DNA of 45,243 bases from an uncultured Lachnospiraceae bacterium (GCA_947626795.1 CANQTH010000015.1:1-45243); one strand, 5' to 3'. Shown: positions 1-8,987, counted from the first letter of the stretch. Translations and numbers: made by a program. Notes: a model not told the origin generated them from the letters alone.

Positions 1-41
1 TTTCGACATAAAAATTTAAACTATATTCAGAGTTATGGCTA

Positions 42-716
42 TTAAAAACATCGATTTTTAATAGCCGAAGTAATACCAATTACGCCATCAATTAATCTCG
101 TTAGGGGACAATAATATACAATCCATTCTTGTAAGTCAGGACAGTTCAATCCTAGTTGATATCCCCATGCTACTACTCTTTCACTGGAAACGCCTAAAAA
201 CAACTGGATGGAAAACAATATAAGCAACATCAAATAAACCATGTTGATATTTGCAACTCTGATTATATGTTTCAGTATCCAAGGAAATATTGTGTAAAAT
301 AGTAAAATTGCACACAGAAACCATGCTGCGCCATTTATAGTCCTAAATACAATGGGGATATATTCTTGCACTAAACCAATATTAAATATCAATCTTGCAA
401 TCATTTCTCTGGGGGAATATGCCGTCGGATTGCAAAACCAAAAATATTCAAACATCAAAAATGTCGTAATAATATAAAGAGGATACAACTTTTTTATTTT
501 GCAAATTCCGAAAATTATGTTTTTAGTCAATGAACACCCTATGCATCTGTCCGCATACTGATACATCATCAAGAATCCAGATAACACAAAAAACACTTCT
601 ACGCCCCACCATCCAAATGCCCGAAAGATCTTTATATCAGTATGAGATAAAAATACCCCAAGAAATGCCATGGCTCTAATAATTTGCAGTGAATAAATTT
701 TTCCTTTTCCATTCAT
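42..716 (-). CDS. Acyltransferase family 3 (OafA-like) membrane O-acyltransferase, 3' end truncated or frameshifted
   Basis: This is a polytopic membrane protein of the acyltransferase-3 family, which moves acetyl or other acyl groups onto extracytoplasmic sugars. The N-terminal part shows the family signature: an Arg-Ala start to TM1, a His-Thr-Asp at the end of TM1 (FLSHTDIK) and the GVEVFFVLSGFLM stretch that follows. Several hydrophobic helices come after it. I chose the ATG at 716; an upstream TTG at 746 adds ten residues and has only a distant GGAG. The frame stops at 42 after about 224 residues, whereas the family usually has 330-380. Another minus-strand frame is open from about position 60 to the window edge and reads KIDVFNSHNSEYSLNFYVE, which could be the lost continuation. 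It is the last visible gene of the carrier-protein block and may be the membrane step that uses the activated acyl group. Confidence 0.75.
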   Translation of the reverse strand: MNGKGKIYSLQIIRAMAFLGVFLSHTDIKIFRAFGWWGVEVFFVLSGFLMMYQYADRCIGCSLTKNIIFGICKIKKLYPLYIITTFLMFEYFWFCNPTAYSPREMIARLIFNIGLVQEYIPIVFRTINGAAWFLCAILLFYTIFPWILKHIIRVANINMVYLMLLILFSIQLFLGVSSERVVAWGYQLGLNCPDLQEWIVYYCPLTRLIDGVIGITSAIKNRCF

Positions 717-785
717 TTTATTGATACCAATCGTAAATATATTCAATGATTTTTAATGTTCTCCAAATAATTCATAAAACTTTTG

Positions 786-1034
786 TCAGGAATTGGTGCT
801 TTTTTCCATGCCCATCACTCTTTTTAATAAAGCAAACATATTCTCTACTGTTTTAAAATTTTTTTCTATAACATCCTCGGATTTGATTTCAATACTAAAG
901 ATTTTTTCCATCTCGCCTACGATCTCTATAACAGCAAAGGAATCTAGCAATCCCGCATCAAAAAGATTGCTTCCATCATATGAAACAATATCTTCATCAA
1001 TATCATCTAAAAGAGCAATTAACTTATCCCTCAT
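786..1034 (-). CDS. Acyl carrier protein (DltC/ACP-like)
   Basis: This is an 82-residue acidic four-helix carrier protein. The phosphopantetheine attachment serine lies in the GLLDSFAVIEI motif, at about Ser32, preceded by the usual Asp. The size and the single DS motif fit a stand-alone ACP, D-alanyl carrier protein or peptidyl carrier protein. A GGAGGG ribosome site lies inside the end of the upstream adenylation gene, and the two frames overlap by 11 bp. They are therefore probably translationally coupled, and this carrier is the likely acceptor of the acyl-adenylate made by that enzyme. Nothing in the sequence tells which acyl group it carries. DltC is the closest functional analogy, but no MBOAT DltB follows directly. 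Confidence 0.88.
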   Translation of the reverse strand: MRDKLIALLDDIDEDIVSYDGSNLFDAGLLDSFAVIEIVGEMEKIFSIEIKSEDVIEKNFKTVENMFALLKRVMGMEKSTNS

Positions 1035-2547
1035 TTGGCCCTCCTACTAAAATCATATTATTCAGTTTCTGCCTATCGATCTTTCCATTTAGATTGAGCG
1101 GCATCTCCTCCATCTTCACAAAATCATTCGGTATCATGTATTTAGGAATCAACGTTTTGATGCCTCTCTTTATATCCCGCATTTCAAGACAGCCCGAATA
1201 AAATAATACAATTCTTGACTTTTCCTTGTCATAGAGGCAGCAAGCTCTCTGGATACCATCCAGCGAGGATACAGCCGCTTCAATTTCACCCAGTTCAATC
1301 CGATAACCCATATGTTTAATCTGAAAATCTTTCCTTGAGACATAAATTATTTCATCTAATTCATTTACATAGACAAGATCGCCTGTCCTATATATGGTTT
1401 CAGGATAAGACTGATTCAAGGGGTTTTGGACAAAAGTCATTTTTGTTTTATCCGAAGAATTATAATAGCCATATGCAAGAGAAGCCCCTCTAGCGCACAG
1501 TTCTCCAATTTCTCCTTTTTTCACTTCCTTATTCTTATCATTTAATATTAGCAGCGACATATTATCGCATGCTTGGCCAATCGGCACGGATTCAGAATCT
1601 TTCAATTCCCGATTTAGGATATAATAACTGCATATATCTGTTACCTCGGTAGGACCAAACAGATTCGCATACATAGCATCCGGCAATGCCCTCCGCCACA
1701 TATTTAGTTGTTTGGTCGGCATTACTTCCCCCGCAAACAGCACAGAGTGCAGTTTCCCAAGATGCTTCGGATTTTCAAGTGCCTTTAAATTGGCGACTTG
1801 ACACAAAGCCGAAGGAACCCAATAAATTGTATTAATGCCATTAGCGTCAATATATTCCAGAAGCTCTGCAGGAAAAGAAAAAAGCTTTTTAGGAATAATA
1901 TTTATTGTCGCGGCGCTTTTGAGTGTCTGAAAAATATCAAGTACCGACATACTGAAATAGAACGGGGTCTGATTTCCGAACACCGTAGTCTCATTAAAGC
2001 CAAATGCTTCAGCACTCCATTCCATATAAGTAATTACATTACGATGTGATATTGAGACACCTTTCGGCACACCTGTAGATCCTGATGTAAACAAAACATA
2101 TACAAGATCTGTATCTATTATCTTGCGGTTTACATTTTTTATGGCTTCTAGGTTAAAAGATCCATCTAAATTATCGAGCAAAATCAGAGGGACTCCCAAT
2201 CCGCTAACAGTATCTTCATGCGCTGCATCAGTAATAATATATTCCGGCTCCAAAACCTCGCATATCTTTCGGACACGTTCGATAGGCATATCAACATCTA
2301 AAGGGGTATAAAAATTGCCGCTGTAAACAACCCCCATAAATGAATATAGACATTTCGTACTTTTATCTAAATAAATCGCTATAGGCTTTTTGAATACGTT
2401 CCTATTGATAATTTCGCTTGCTACTGCATAAGAATAGTCCCGGAACTTTTTAAAAGACACCTCCCCCTCCTGATCAACAAATCCTATTTTTTTCGGGCAT
2501 CTTTGAACCGTTTCATCCAAATAATCCGTAACAACCTTATTGTACAT
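1024..2547 (-). CDS. DltA-like AMP-forming adenylation enzyme (acyl/amino acid:carrier ligase) with altered substrate pocket
   Basis: This is a stand-alone ANL-superfamily adenylating enzyme of about 507 residues, the usual size of DltA. It would activate a carboxylic acid with ATP and load it on the neighbouring carrier. Visible motifs are A3 FTSGSTGVPKG (about 152-162), GPTEVT (A5), YRTGDLVY (A7), the hinge-region KDFQIKHMGYRIELGE (A8) and a C-terminal LNGKIDR with the catalytic Lys (A10). The pocket differs from D-alanine enzymes. The motif that reads FDLSV in DltA reads FSMSV here, so the amino-group-binding Asp is Ser (about residue 199), and the following LFCGE reads LFAGE. The ATG at 2547 is preferred because AAGGAAGGTG lies just upstream; an in-frame ATG at 2577 would overlap the upstream gene. 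The substrate is unknown. Confidence 0.85.
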   Translation of the reverse strand: MYNKVVTDYLDETVQRCPKKIGFVDQEGEVSFKKFRDYSYAVASEIINRNVFKKPIAIYLDKSTKCLYSFMGVVYSGNFYTPLDVDMPIERVRKICEVLEPEYIITDAAHEDTVSGLGVPLILLDNLDGSFNLEAIKNVNRKIIDTDLVYVLFTSGSTGVPKGVSISHRNVITYMEWSAEAFGFNETTVFGNQTPFYFSMSVLDIFQTLKSAATINIIPKKLFSFPAELLEYIDANGINTIYWVPSALCQVANLKALENPKHLGKLHSVLFAGEVMPTKQLNMWRRALPDAMYANLFGPTEVTDICSYYILNRELKDSESVPIGQACDNMSLLILNDKNKEVKKGEIGELCARGASLAYGYYNSSDKTKMTFVQNPLNQSYPETIYRTGDLVYVNELDEIIYVSRKDFQIKHMGYRIELGEIEAAVSSLDGIQRACCLYDKEKSRIVLFYSGCLEMRDIKRGIKTLIPKYMIPNDFVKMEEMPLNLNGKIDRQKLNNMILVGGPNEG

Positions 2548-2563
2548 ATCTTTACACCTTCCT

Positions 2564-4315
2564 TTACCATTCAACATCTGACATTACATCTTTTGCAGGA
2601 TTTCCCAGAACCATATGCCTGCTTTTTACATTCCTTGTAACTGTGGAATTAAGGCCACATATCGCACCAGCGCCTATCCTTAATCCTTTTGCAATCGTAA
2701 CACCGGAACACAACCAGACATGATCCTCGATAACCAACGGTTTTCCCTTTACACTTTTATTTATGCCAGTCGGATGGTAATTGCTGTCATATATCATGAC
2801 ATTTCTCCCAATGCCAATGTCGTCTCCCATCGTAATTTTATTGGAGCATACAATCACCGTCCCATAATTTGTGTCGGTTTTTCCCATCGTCAACTCCGCA
2901 TCCGGCAGGACATCAAGCGTATTCCCAGCCGCCAGTTGGACAATTCCATTAATCTCATATTTTCCATTTCTGTAAATATGCAAATATACCTCCTCATGAG
3001 AATGTTTATGCCTATTCGTATTTACATACAATGATGAATGAAGTACTAATTTGCCACCCTTTTCAATATTAATCCTGGTTCCTCTATAAGGGATCATATA
3101 ACATCGCTTATCCCTTTTGACACCAGAGCAAAAATAATTATAATGAACAAATTGAAGCGGCCTGCACTTCAGTATTATAGAAACAACCTTCTTTATTTTT
3201 CGTATTAGCGCTTCTTTTCTCCTGTTCCTCCCATATTTATTATGGATATAAGGGATAGACCGGGTTTCCAAGTCATGAAAAAACGCTTCTGCCCCTTCTT
3301 TCCTATGTAACTGATGAAGAAGGGCATAGTTTCCTTTTGATACCTCCCACAGGTTTCGTTCTTCAAACTGGATGCGGTCAGATATTCCCTCAAACAGCTT
3401 CTGCCCCCGCTCCGAATTGACCATGACTGCTGATACGCCATTTTTTAGTATCTCATTATCTATGTTCTTTATCGCCCAGAAATCACCTACTGTAATATCA
3501 CAAAGCCTCGGATTCTCTCTGTATTTACAGTCAAAACAAGATGGTCTGGTATTAAAATCGTCCCTGTGAAACATGATTTCATACGGATCATCATATTGGT
3601 TCACATAGTAAGATTTTCCATTCTGAAATTCAAATTTTGTGCCAAAATTTCTCCAGCCTTTGGTCTTATTTTTATACTGCACATTCGAAACCGGGGATCT
3701 ATATTCAGTTTCAAGATATTCTATCCTTTTTTGATGGTACTTCTGGGATGAATAGCCTCTGCAAATAAAGTCACAACAGATCAGGTTTTCACTCAGTCTG
3801 TCCCCTACATAATATCTTAATGCCGCATTTGTACAAGCTGTTCCGATATAAAGAACCGTTTTCCCTTCTGCTAAAACCCCTTTCACTTCTTCATATATGT
3901 TTCCCATTTCCGGTTGAAAGTACTTGGTCTGGGTAATGAGCTGGAGTTCATTTATTGAAGTTATCAGCTTATACTCGGCATTCCTATAGTGATCGCACCA
4001 TGCGACTCCCGCCACACAGCCTCCATTTTCAAGTACATATTTTGATATTTCATAACATATACCTCCAGAAGTACATTGCTCACGCTGCCCTGTATCCTTA
4101 GACCATGCCGCATAAACCGCAGGATACTTATTGGACGTGGATTCCCTGTTAAGTGCCGGGCATTTTTTCATACACAGATCACAGTCAATACATTTCTCCT
4201 TGCTTACAACCGGATAGCGAAAACCATTTCTCACTTCATAGGTTATGGCGCCCGTCGGGCAGATCTGACCGCATAAGGTACAGCCTGTACATTTGTCATC
4301 ATTGATTTTAAGCAT
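2564..4315 (-). CDS. Fusion of ferredoxin + F420-hydrogenase/dehydrogenase beta-type domain + hexapeptide-repeat acyltransferase
   Basis: This 583-residue protein joins two usually separate activities. Residues 9-19 and 42-52 carry two CxxCxxCxxxC clusters for [4Fe-4S] centres. Residues of about 60-380 match the FrhB/FdhB beta-subunit family, with CTSGGICYEISKYVL and a second Cys-rich patch (RPSCFDCKYRENPRLCDITVGDFW). From about residue 400 the chain becomes a left-handed beta-helix acyltransferase, with the hexapeptide ladder, a DSNYHP active-site His segment and the closing GNPAKDV. FrhB-like proteins are often found in exopolysaccharide loci beside pyruvyltransferase-family proteins, and one lies at 7818. 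Their reaction there is not settled. Here the redox and acyl-transfer steps may act on the same sugar or acyl intermediate. The start has an AGGAGAAAG site. Confidence 0.85.
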   Translation of the reverse strand: MLKINDDKCTGCTLCGQICPTGAITYEVRNGFRYPVVSKEKCIDCDLCMKKCPALNRESTSNKYPAVYAAWSKDTGQREQCTSGGICYEISKYVLENGGCVAGVAWCDHYRNAEYKLITSINELQLITQTKYFQPEMGNIYEEVKGVLAEGKTVLYIGTACTNAALRYYVGDRLSENLICCDFICRGYSSQKYHQKRIEYLETEYRSPVSNVQYKNKTKGWRNFGTKFEFQNGKSYYVNQYDDPYEIMFHRDDFNTRPSCFDCKYRENPRLCDITVGDFWAIKNIDNEILKNGVSAVMVNSERGQKLFEGISDRIQFEERNLWEVSKGNYALLHQLHRKEGAEAFFHDLETRSIPYIHNKYGRNRRKEALIRKIKKVVSIILKCRPLQFVHYNYFCSGVKRDKRCYMIPYRGTRINIEKGGKLVLHSSLYVNTNRHKHSHEEVYLHIYRNGKYEINGIVQLAAGNTLDVLPDAELTMGKTDTNYGTVIVCSNKITMGDDIGIGRNVMIYDSNYHPTGINKSVKGKPLVIEDHVWLCSGVTIAKGLRIGAGAICGLNSTVTRNVKSRHMVLGNPAKDVMSDVEW

Positions 4316-4335
4316 TTTCTTTCTCCTGACTGTAA

Positions 4336-5328
4336 TTACAGATTATATACAAATCCTGGGCAATCATTTGTTTTGTTATTGTTCTTGTCAAATGAATAGT
4401 TCGTATTAAGTTCTTCTAGCCTCTCCATTTCATCATCCATTAATGAAAAGTCAAATATGTCCAGATTTTCCTGCAAATGCTCCTCTGATATGGATGACAC
4501 AATCGGGATCACCGAATTCTGATAGTGCCAGCGATAAATGATTTGTGCCGCTGATTTATCGTATTTCTTTGTTAAGCCAGTCATTATTTCGGATTCAGTT
4601 ACTCTATTACTCATATGTGCAGTAGGAGTGTGTGACATTACGACTATCCCATTATCACTGCATAACTTTCTGAGTTCTCTTTTTGTATTAAGCGGATGCA
4701 ACTCAACCTGGCATATCATGGGCTTGATTTCACATATTTCCAGAAGGGATTCCATTTCATCCGCGTCAAAATTACAGACGCCTAGGGCTCTTACTTTTCC
4801 AGCTTTATATTCCTTCTCGATTTCTTTGTACATCGAGACCCAATCTCCGGAAGGAAAATGAAGCAGATAGGCATCTGCATAATCTGTATTCAAAAATTTT
4901 AACGATATCGACAAATTATCATGTACAGTTGCAGCATTTGGATAACGAATCAGATCAACATCTGATACTTTCGTAATGATAAAGAAATCTTCCCTGTTAT
5001 ATTTACCTACTGCTTCCCCAATAAACTTCTCAGAGTGTCCGTACAGTCTTCCTGAGTCAAACATTCTGTACCCACACTGAATGGCAGTATCCAACGTTTT
5101 CTGAATTGTCATATCATTTTTCAGAAAACGTACCATCTTTCTATGCTTTACAGACCGAAGCAGGGCAACCATAGTATCCTTGATATACATGGCTTTATTT
5201 CTGTAAAAACGTTTAACAACTCCTGTGCCAAAAGCAATACATGGCATACGGATCCCATTGCAAAGGATAACCTCTTCCATTTTCAACTGACATTCTGTTT
5301 GTTTTGAACACGTAGACAATTCTTTCAT
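4336..5328 (-). CDS. Aldo/keto reductase family oxidoreductase
   Basis: This is a 330-residue NADPH-type aldo/keto reductase. The complete catalytic tetrad is visible: Asp and Tyr in FDSGRLYGHSE, Lys in ITKVSD and His in YLLHFPSG. The GVCNF motif and the C-terminal cofactor segment IPIVSSISEEHL also fit. An insertion of about 30 residues follows the first strand (KRFYRNKAMYIKDTMV region), unlike the shortest family members. It sits 8 bp from the SGNH-like gene and 20 bp from the ferredoxin/F420 fusion, so it is co-transcribed with the carrier-protein block. A role in reducing a carbonyl on a sugar or on the acyl group is plausible, but the substrate cannot be read from the sequence. Confidence 0.85.
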   Translation of the reverse strand: MKELSTCSKQTECQLKMEEVILCNGIRMPCIAFGTGVVKRFYRNKAMYIKDTMVALLRSVKHRKMVRFLKNDMTIQKTLDTAIQCGYRMFDSGRLYGHSEKFIGEAVGKYNREDFFIITKVSDVDLIRYPNAATVHDNLSISLKFLNTDYADAYLLHFPSGDWVSMYKEIEKEYKAGKVRALGVCNFDADEMESLLEICEIKPMICQVELHPLNTKRELRKLCSDNGIVVMSHTPTAHMSNRVTESEIMTGLTKKYDKSAAQIIYRWHYQNSVIPIVSSISEEHLQENLDIFDFSLMDDEMERLEELNTNYSFDKNNNKTNDCPGFVYNL

Positions 5329-5335
5329 ACTATTA

Positions 5336-6199
5336 TCATTCCCCCCATAGCTCTTTCTGAAGTCTCCGGTTAAATATGTCCTTTCCCAATTCGTTTAGGC
5401 AGATAGGAGTACTGTAATACCTTTCATCTTCAAGTTCCTTATCATCCCAGAAATTGACTACCTTAATTCCTCTTTTCTTTATTAACTCAATATAATCCCA
5501 GAGACATTCATCGAGGATATTATACGGCATTATTTTCTTTAAATGTATATTGAATGGTGGCACTACGATAACAGGAAGCAGACCATTTCTGTCACAGAAC
5601 TCAATGTCCTTTAAGAAAATATCCCATGATCTGCTTAACGTTTTTCTCTGCTCATCCGTAAGTTTTACTTCATCATCCCAGCCAAATTCATGGAGCCAAT
5701 TAGCCATAGCCTGTCTTGATCTTGCTTCCAGTGATGCCTTCGTTGCATTTCTTTGCAGCTTTAGAATCCTTTTTATAAAGCTCTTTATTTCCTGCTTCAT
5801 CTGCCTGTTATCAAGCAGTCCAGGACAGTGCTTTATCATCCATGCCTTTCTGTCGGAATAATTCAATATCCTTTGAGGTTCCACATAGCCATAGTACTTA
5901 TAATTATGATAATCTGTTTCATATTTATCTACAAGGAAGGCAAATTCTGATATACTTATAAATACGAGGGCTCCTTTTTTCAAATGCTTACCATACTGTT
6001 CCAGAAGCTGATTATCATAATACATATCCTGAGGGCCAGAGGCAAAATTAAATCCACAACCATCCCAATATGAATAATCAAAATTATTTGCGTCACACGT
6101 ACTTCCTAGATTTGCAAAATCAAGGTTATCAGGGATTTCGTCATATCGTTTCCATTCTTGCATCCATGATACATAAAGAACTGAATTCTTTCCAAACAT
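5336..6199 (-). CDS. SGNH-like protein of unknown activity
   Basis: This is a 287-residue soluble protein without a signal peptide or membrane segment. The pattern FANLGSTCDANNFDY near the start, the buried strand GALVFISISEFAF, LLPVIVVPPF in the middle and the final LNELGKDIF segment recall SGNH/DltD-type folds common in Firmicute polysaccharide clusters. The late block that normally reads Asp-x-x-His-Leu-Asn reads TPICLNELG here, so the usual catalytic Asp and His are absent. It may be inactive, may use another mechanism, or may be only distantly related. An AGGGGA site precedes the ATG. Its place between the aldo/keto reductase and the flippase suggests a role in polymer modification. Confidence 0.6.
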   Translation of the reverse strand: MFGKNSVLYVSWMQEWKRYDEIPDNLDFANLGSTCDANNFDYSYWDGCGFNFASGPQDMYYDNQLLEQYGKHLKKGALVFISISEFAFLVDKYETDYHNYKYYGYVEPQRILNYSDRKAWMIKHCPGLLDNRQMKQEIKSFIKRILKLQRNATKASLEARSRQAMANWLHEFGWDDEVKLTDEQRKTLSRSWDIFLKDIEFCDRNGLLPVIVVPPFNIHLKKIMPYNILDECLWDYIELIKKRGIKVVNFWDDKELEDERYYSTPICLNELGKDIFNRRLQKELWGE

Positions 6200-6232
6200 A
6201 TTGCGTGATCCCCTTTCAAAATATTTTCTGAT

Positions 6233-7765
6233 TCAGATTCTCCCTTTTGCTAAGATGATTTTGAATTTTAAAAATATATTCTTAGCCATTGCTTTTTCAG
6301 ATCTGTTAAACGCAAAAAACCACATAGAAATCCCATAAATTAGAATATATAATATACCCCAAAAAGCAATATTTACATAATTTGACTTAAGCAAATCAAA
6401 ACAAGTTATCAATATTCCATAAATGACCGGGGCAACAAGGCCCGGTGCAATTCTTGCTATTTCGAAAAATAATTCCTTTATAGATAGCCCTAAAACCTTT
6501 CTATAGTATATAGGCTCAACAACGGCACACATCATTATTTCTGAGGCAAATGTGCCAAATGCTGACCCCATTGCGCCGAATCTCATTGCCAAGGGAACAC
6601 TTATGATTCCATTAATAAGGCAAATCGCAAAATTTATGACTATTTGCAATTGGTGCTTATTCATGGCTCTTGCTATATCTTGAGCTAAGCCCATTGTCAA
6701 AGAAATTGTGACAGGAAGCATAAGCAATACGCCTACGGCATAGGATATTTCATATTCGCTTCCGGCCCATCTGATGACAAACTGTCGGCCAAAAATTAAA
6801 TATGCAGACATGACCAACCAGATAAAATATGCAAATATCCGGCTTGATCTTATAAATAATTGATTTATTTTTGGCATATCTTCATTCGCGTACAACTTGT
6901 TTATCCGTGCGATAAACACACTTGGCATAGCGGCCGAAAAAGTGATGTAATATGTATTGAGTGTTGATCCGACAGAATATACGGATATTTCATCCGCTCC
7001 ATGCGTCCTTGCAAGGATAAACTTATCAATTTGCCAATTTATTTGATCCATAACACTTTGCAATACTATAAATCCAGCAAATTGCGCTATATTTTTTAAT
7101 AGTGCATAATCCATCCGATTCAGCAGAAACTGTACGTTAAGAACGCGGAAACAATACAGCATATTAACCAGCAATGTAAGTGTCATCGTGATCAAATGAA
7201 TCACGATAATGGCAATACAATCATACCCTGCAAAAAGAAACGGAACCGTTAGCGCTGGATTTAACACGGCAACGACTATATTGATCATTTTAGAAAAAAT
7301 GAATTTTTCGTTTGCAATAACCAAGGAACTGAATATACAGTTCATAATCTGAACCGCTGAATTAATTGCCAAATAAAAAAAGCAACTTTTGACGATGTCA
7401 TATTCTTCCGGGCTGATTTTGCTCCCCAAAATAACGGGACTAAAAAATCCCAATATCCAACCGCCAACAAGGGCGATCAGAGCCAATACCGAAAAAATTT
7501 TCAAAAAAATTCCGTTTAATTCAGGCACTTTGGCAGAGTCTTTGACTTTCGTTTGTACATAAAATCGTATGTATGCGGCATTGGCTCCACCATTCATGAT
7601 CGTAAGATACCCAATAAATGAAGTGCAAAGCGAATAAATGCCATACTGGCTTTTCCCTAAAGTACTCAATACAATTGGCGTATACACAAGGCCGCTGATA
7701 AATTGCACAACGATTACCATATAAGAAAGTATAGCTCCAATTGATATTTCTTTCCTGTTATCCAT
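6233..7765 (-). CDS. Wzx-type polysaccharide flippase (MOP superfamily)
   Basis: This integral membrane protein of about 510 residues has some 12-14 hydrophobic segments. It opens with the typical amphipathic start followed by GAILSYMVIVVQFISGLVYTPIVL and YGIYSL, and has the family-wide layout of two six-helix bundles. Such proteins flip undecaprenyl-linked repeat units across the membrane. I start it at the ATG at 7765, which has AGGTGG at a good distance. The longer reading from 7825 would run into the upstream pyruvyltransferase gene and lacks a ribosome site. Together with the Wzy-like protein at 12388 it indicates a Wzx/Wzy-dependent pathway; no ABC exporter is seen. Confidence 0.9.
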   Translation of the reverse strand: MDNRKEISIGAILSYMVIVVQFISGLVYTPIVLSTLGKSQYGIYSLCTSFIGYLTIMNGGANAAYIRFYVQTKVKDSAKVPELNGIFLKIFSVLALIALVGGWILGFFSPVILGSKISPEEYDIVKSCFFYLAINSAVQIMNCIFSSLVIANEKFIFSKMINIVVAVLNPALTVPFLFAGYDCIAIIVIHLITMTLTLLVNMLYCFRVLNVQFLLNRMDYALLKNIAQFAGFIVLQSVMDQINWQIDKFILARTHGADEISVYSVGSTLNTYYITFSAAMPSVFIARINKLYANEDMPKINQLFIRSSRIFAYFIWLVMSAYLIFGRQFVIRWAGSEYEISYAVGVLLMLPVTISLTMGLAQDIARAMNKHQLQIVINFAICLINGIISVPLAMRFGAMGSAFGTFASEIMMCAVVEPIYYRKVLGLSIKELFFEIARIAPGLVAPVIYGILITCFDLLKSNYVNIAFWGILYILIYGISMWFFAFNRSEKAMAKNIFLKFKIILAKGRI

Positions 7766-7817
7766 ATTGTAAAAACCACCTGCGCCACGATACGCCATAT
7801 TTTTATGTGCTTGTTTC

Positions 7818-8981
7818 TCAATCAAATATTAATGCGCTTAAAAATCTTTCTGATTTTTTCCGGAAGCGTTCTAAGTTCTGCTGGATCTTTTCGCCGTCCC
7901 ACGAGAAATCATCAAATCGGATCACTTTATCAAGATCCACATACTTGTTCGATTCACCCAACGTGTCAAGATAATCCATCAGCCGCATATTCAAGTTCAA
8001 TGCATCTTGCCTTTTCACGGCAATAAAATTTGTCGAAAATATGCTGGAAAACACCAATCCATGGAAACTGTCCGTCACCACATACTGTGCGTGATGAATG
8101 AGCCAGAGCCATTCCTGCGGAGAACAGTCCTCAACTAGGATATTTCCAAAGCAATCTGACTCATCATCCATATATCCGCTGATATACGGAATAGTAACAA
8201 GATAAAGATTGGCTTGTTTGCAAAGCTGTCCAATTTTTTGCCGTTGCTTTTCATCATTCCCAAGCAGATACGCAAAACAAAAAGAGCCATTTTTCTCATT
8301 TTCGGCATTTTGTTTAAATAATGCTGGTTTTTGTTCTATATTTTCCCAATCTTCTTTCCTTAAGAGCAAGGTTGGATCGCAAGTATGGACAACATTTTGT
8401 ATGCCAATCTGATTTAATAATCTCACAGATTGGCGTTCTCGCACAGATATGGCTTTAAAATCAGCCAAGCATTCCTTTAGCAGTTTAACATTTTCGGGAG
8501 GTATGTGATTTTTCCCGAAAGAAGCAGCATAAGATATTTTGACCGTGTTAGGATTGGACACAAAGTCAAGGAATTTCGTTCGCTGTATGAACCCTCTCCA
8601 TTGAAACCATACAACATCTGACCCAACCACGATAATATCAGAATCAGAATTTTTAAGCTGCCCCCAACTCTTGACCGTATTGTTTATATTGATATATTCC
8701 TGGGCAAACAAGAAAAAATTTTGGAAACGAGATTCCAACTTTTTCCCATGCTTGATGGGGAAAAGGGAATGCTTGCACTTTGCAAGACACCTTCTGGTTG
8801 TGAGCCATATCCACCAAAACAAGGAAGCATACTTTCGTTTTTCGCACTTGTCCAGTAGAAGTGTTTCTACTGTCGCTTTAGGGTACTTTCTCGCAAGATA
8901 TTGATTGATGGCATAGGCCTGCAGGTGGTTTCCGTAATTTACGGTATTTAGGCTAAATTCATTTATGATTCTGATTTTCAA
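7818..8981 (-). CDS. Polysaccharide pyruvyltransferase family protein (WcaK/CsaB-like)
   Basis: This protein of about 387 residues belongs to the PS_pyruv_trans family, which has a GT-B-like fold and moves pyruvate from phosphoenolpyruvate to sugars to form ketals. Diagnostic stretches are NYGNHLQAYAINQYL at the N-terminus, DIIVVGSDVVWF with the conserved Gly-Ser-Asp, ISVRERQSVRLL, CDPTLL, and VVTDSFHGLVFS. The start is probably the TTG at 8981, eight bases after GGGAGGG; the first TTG at 8987 is too close to that site. This is the first intact gene after a 300-bp gap that seems to hold gene debris. Its partnership with the F420-hydrogenase-beta fusion is a recurrent arrangement in exopolysaccharide loci. 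Confidence 0.88.
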   Translation of the reverse strand: MKIRIINEFSLNTVNYGNHLQAYAINQYLARKYPKATVETLLLDKCEKRKYASLFWWIWLTTRRCLAKCKHSLFPIKHGKKLESRFQNFFLFAQEYININNTVKSWGQLKNSDSDIIVVGSDVVWFQWRGFIQRTKFLDFVSNPNTVKISYAASFGKNHIPPENVKLLKECLADFKAISVRERQSVRLLNQIGIQNVVHTCDPTLLLRKEDWENIEQKPALFKQNAENEKNGSFCFAYLLGNDEKQRQKIGQLCKQANLYLVTIPYISGYMDDESDCFGNILVEDCSPQEWLWLIHHAQYVVTDSFHGLVFSSIFSTNFIAVKRQDALNLNMRLMDYLDTLGESNKYVDLDKVIRFDDFSWDGEKIQQNLERFRKKSERFLSALIFD

Positions 8982-8987
8982 TATCAA

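Noticed and set aside
1-13. The 13-mer TTTCGACATAAAA at the window start recurs at about 39137-39149
   Set aside because: It is AT-rich and short, lies in unrelated contexts with no flanking similarity, and is probably chance.
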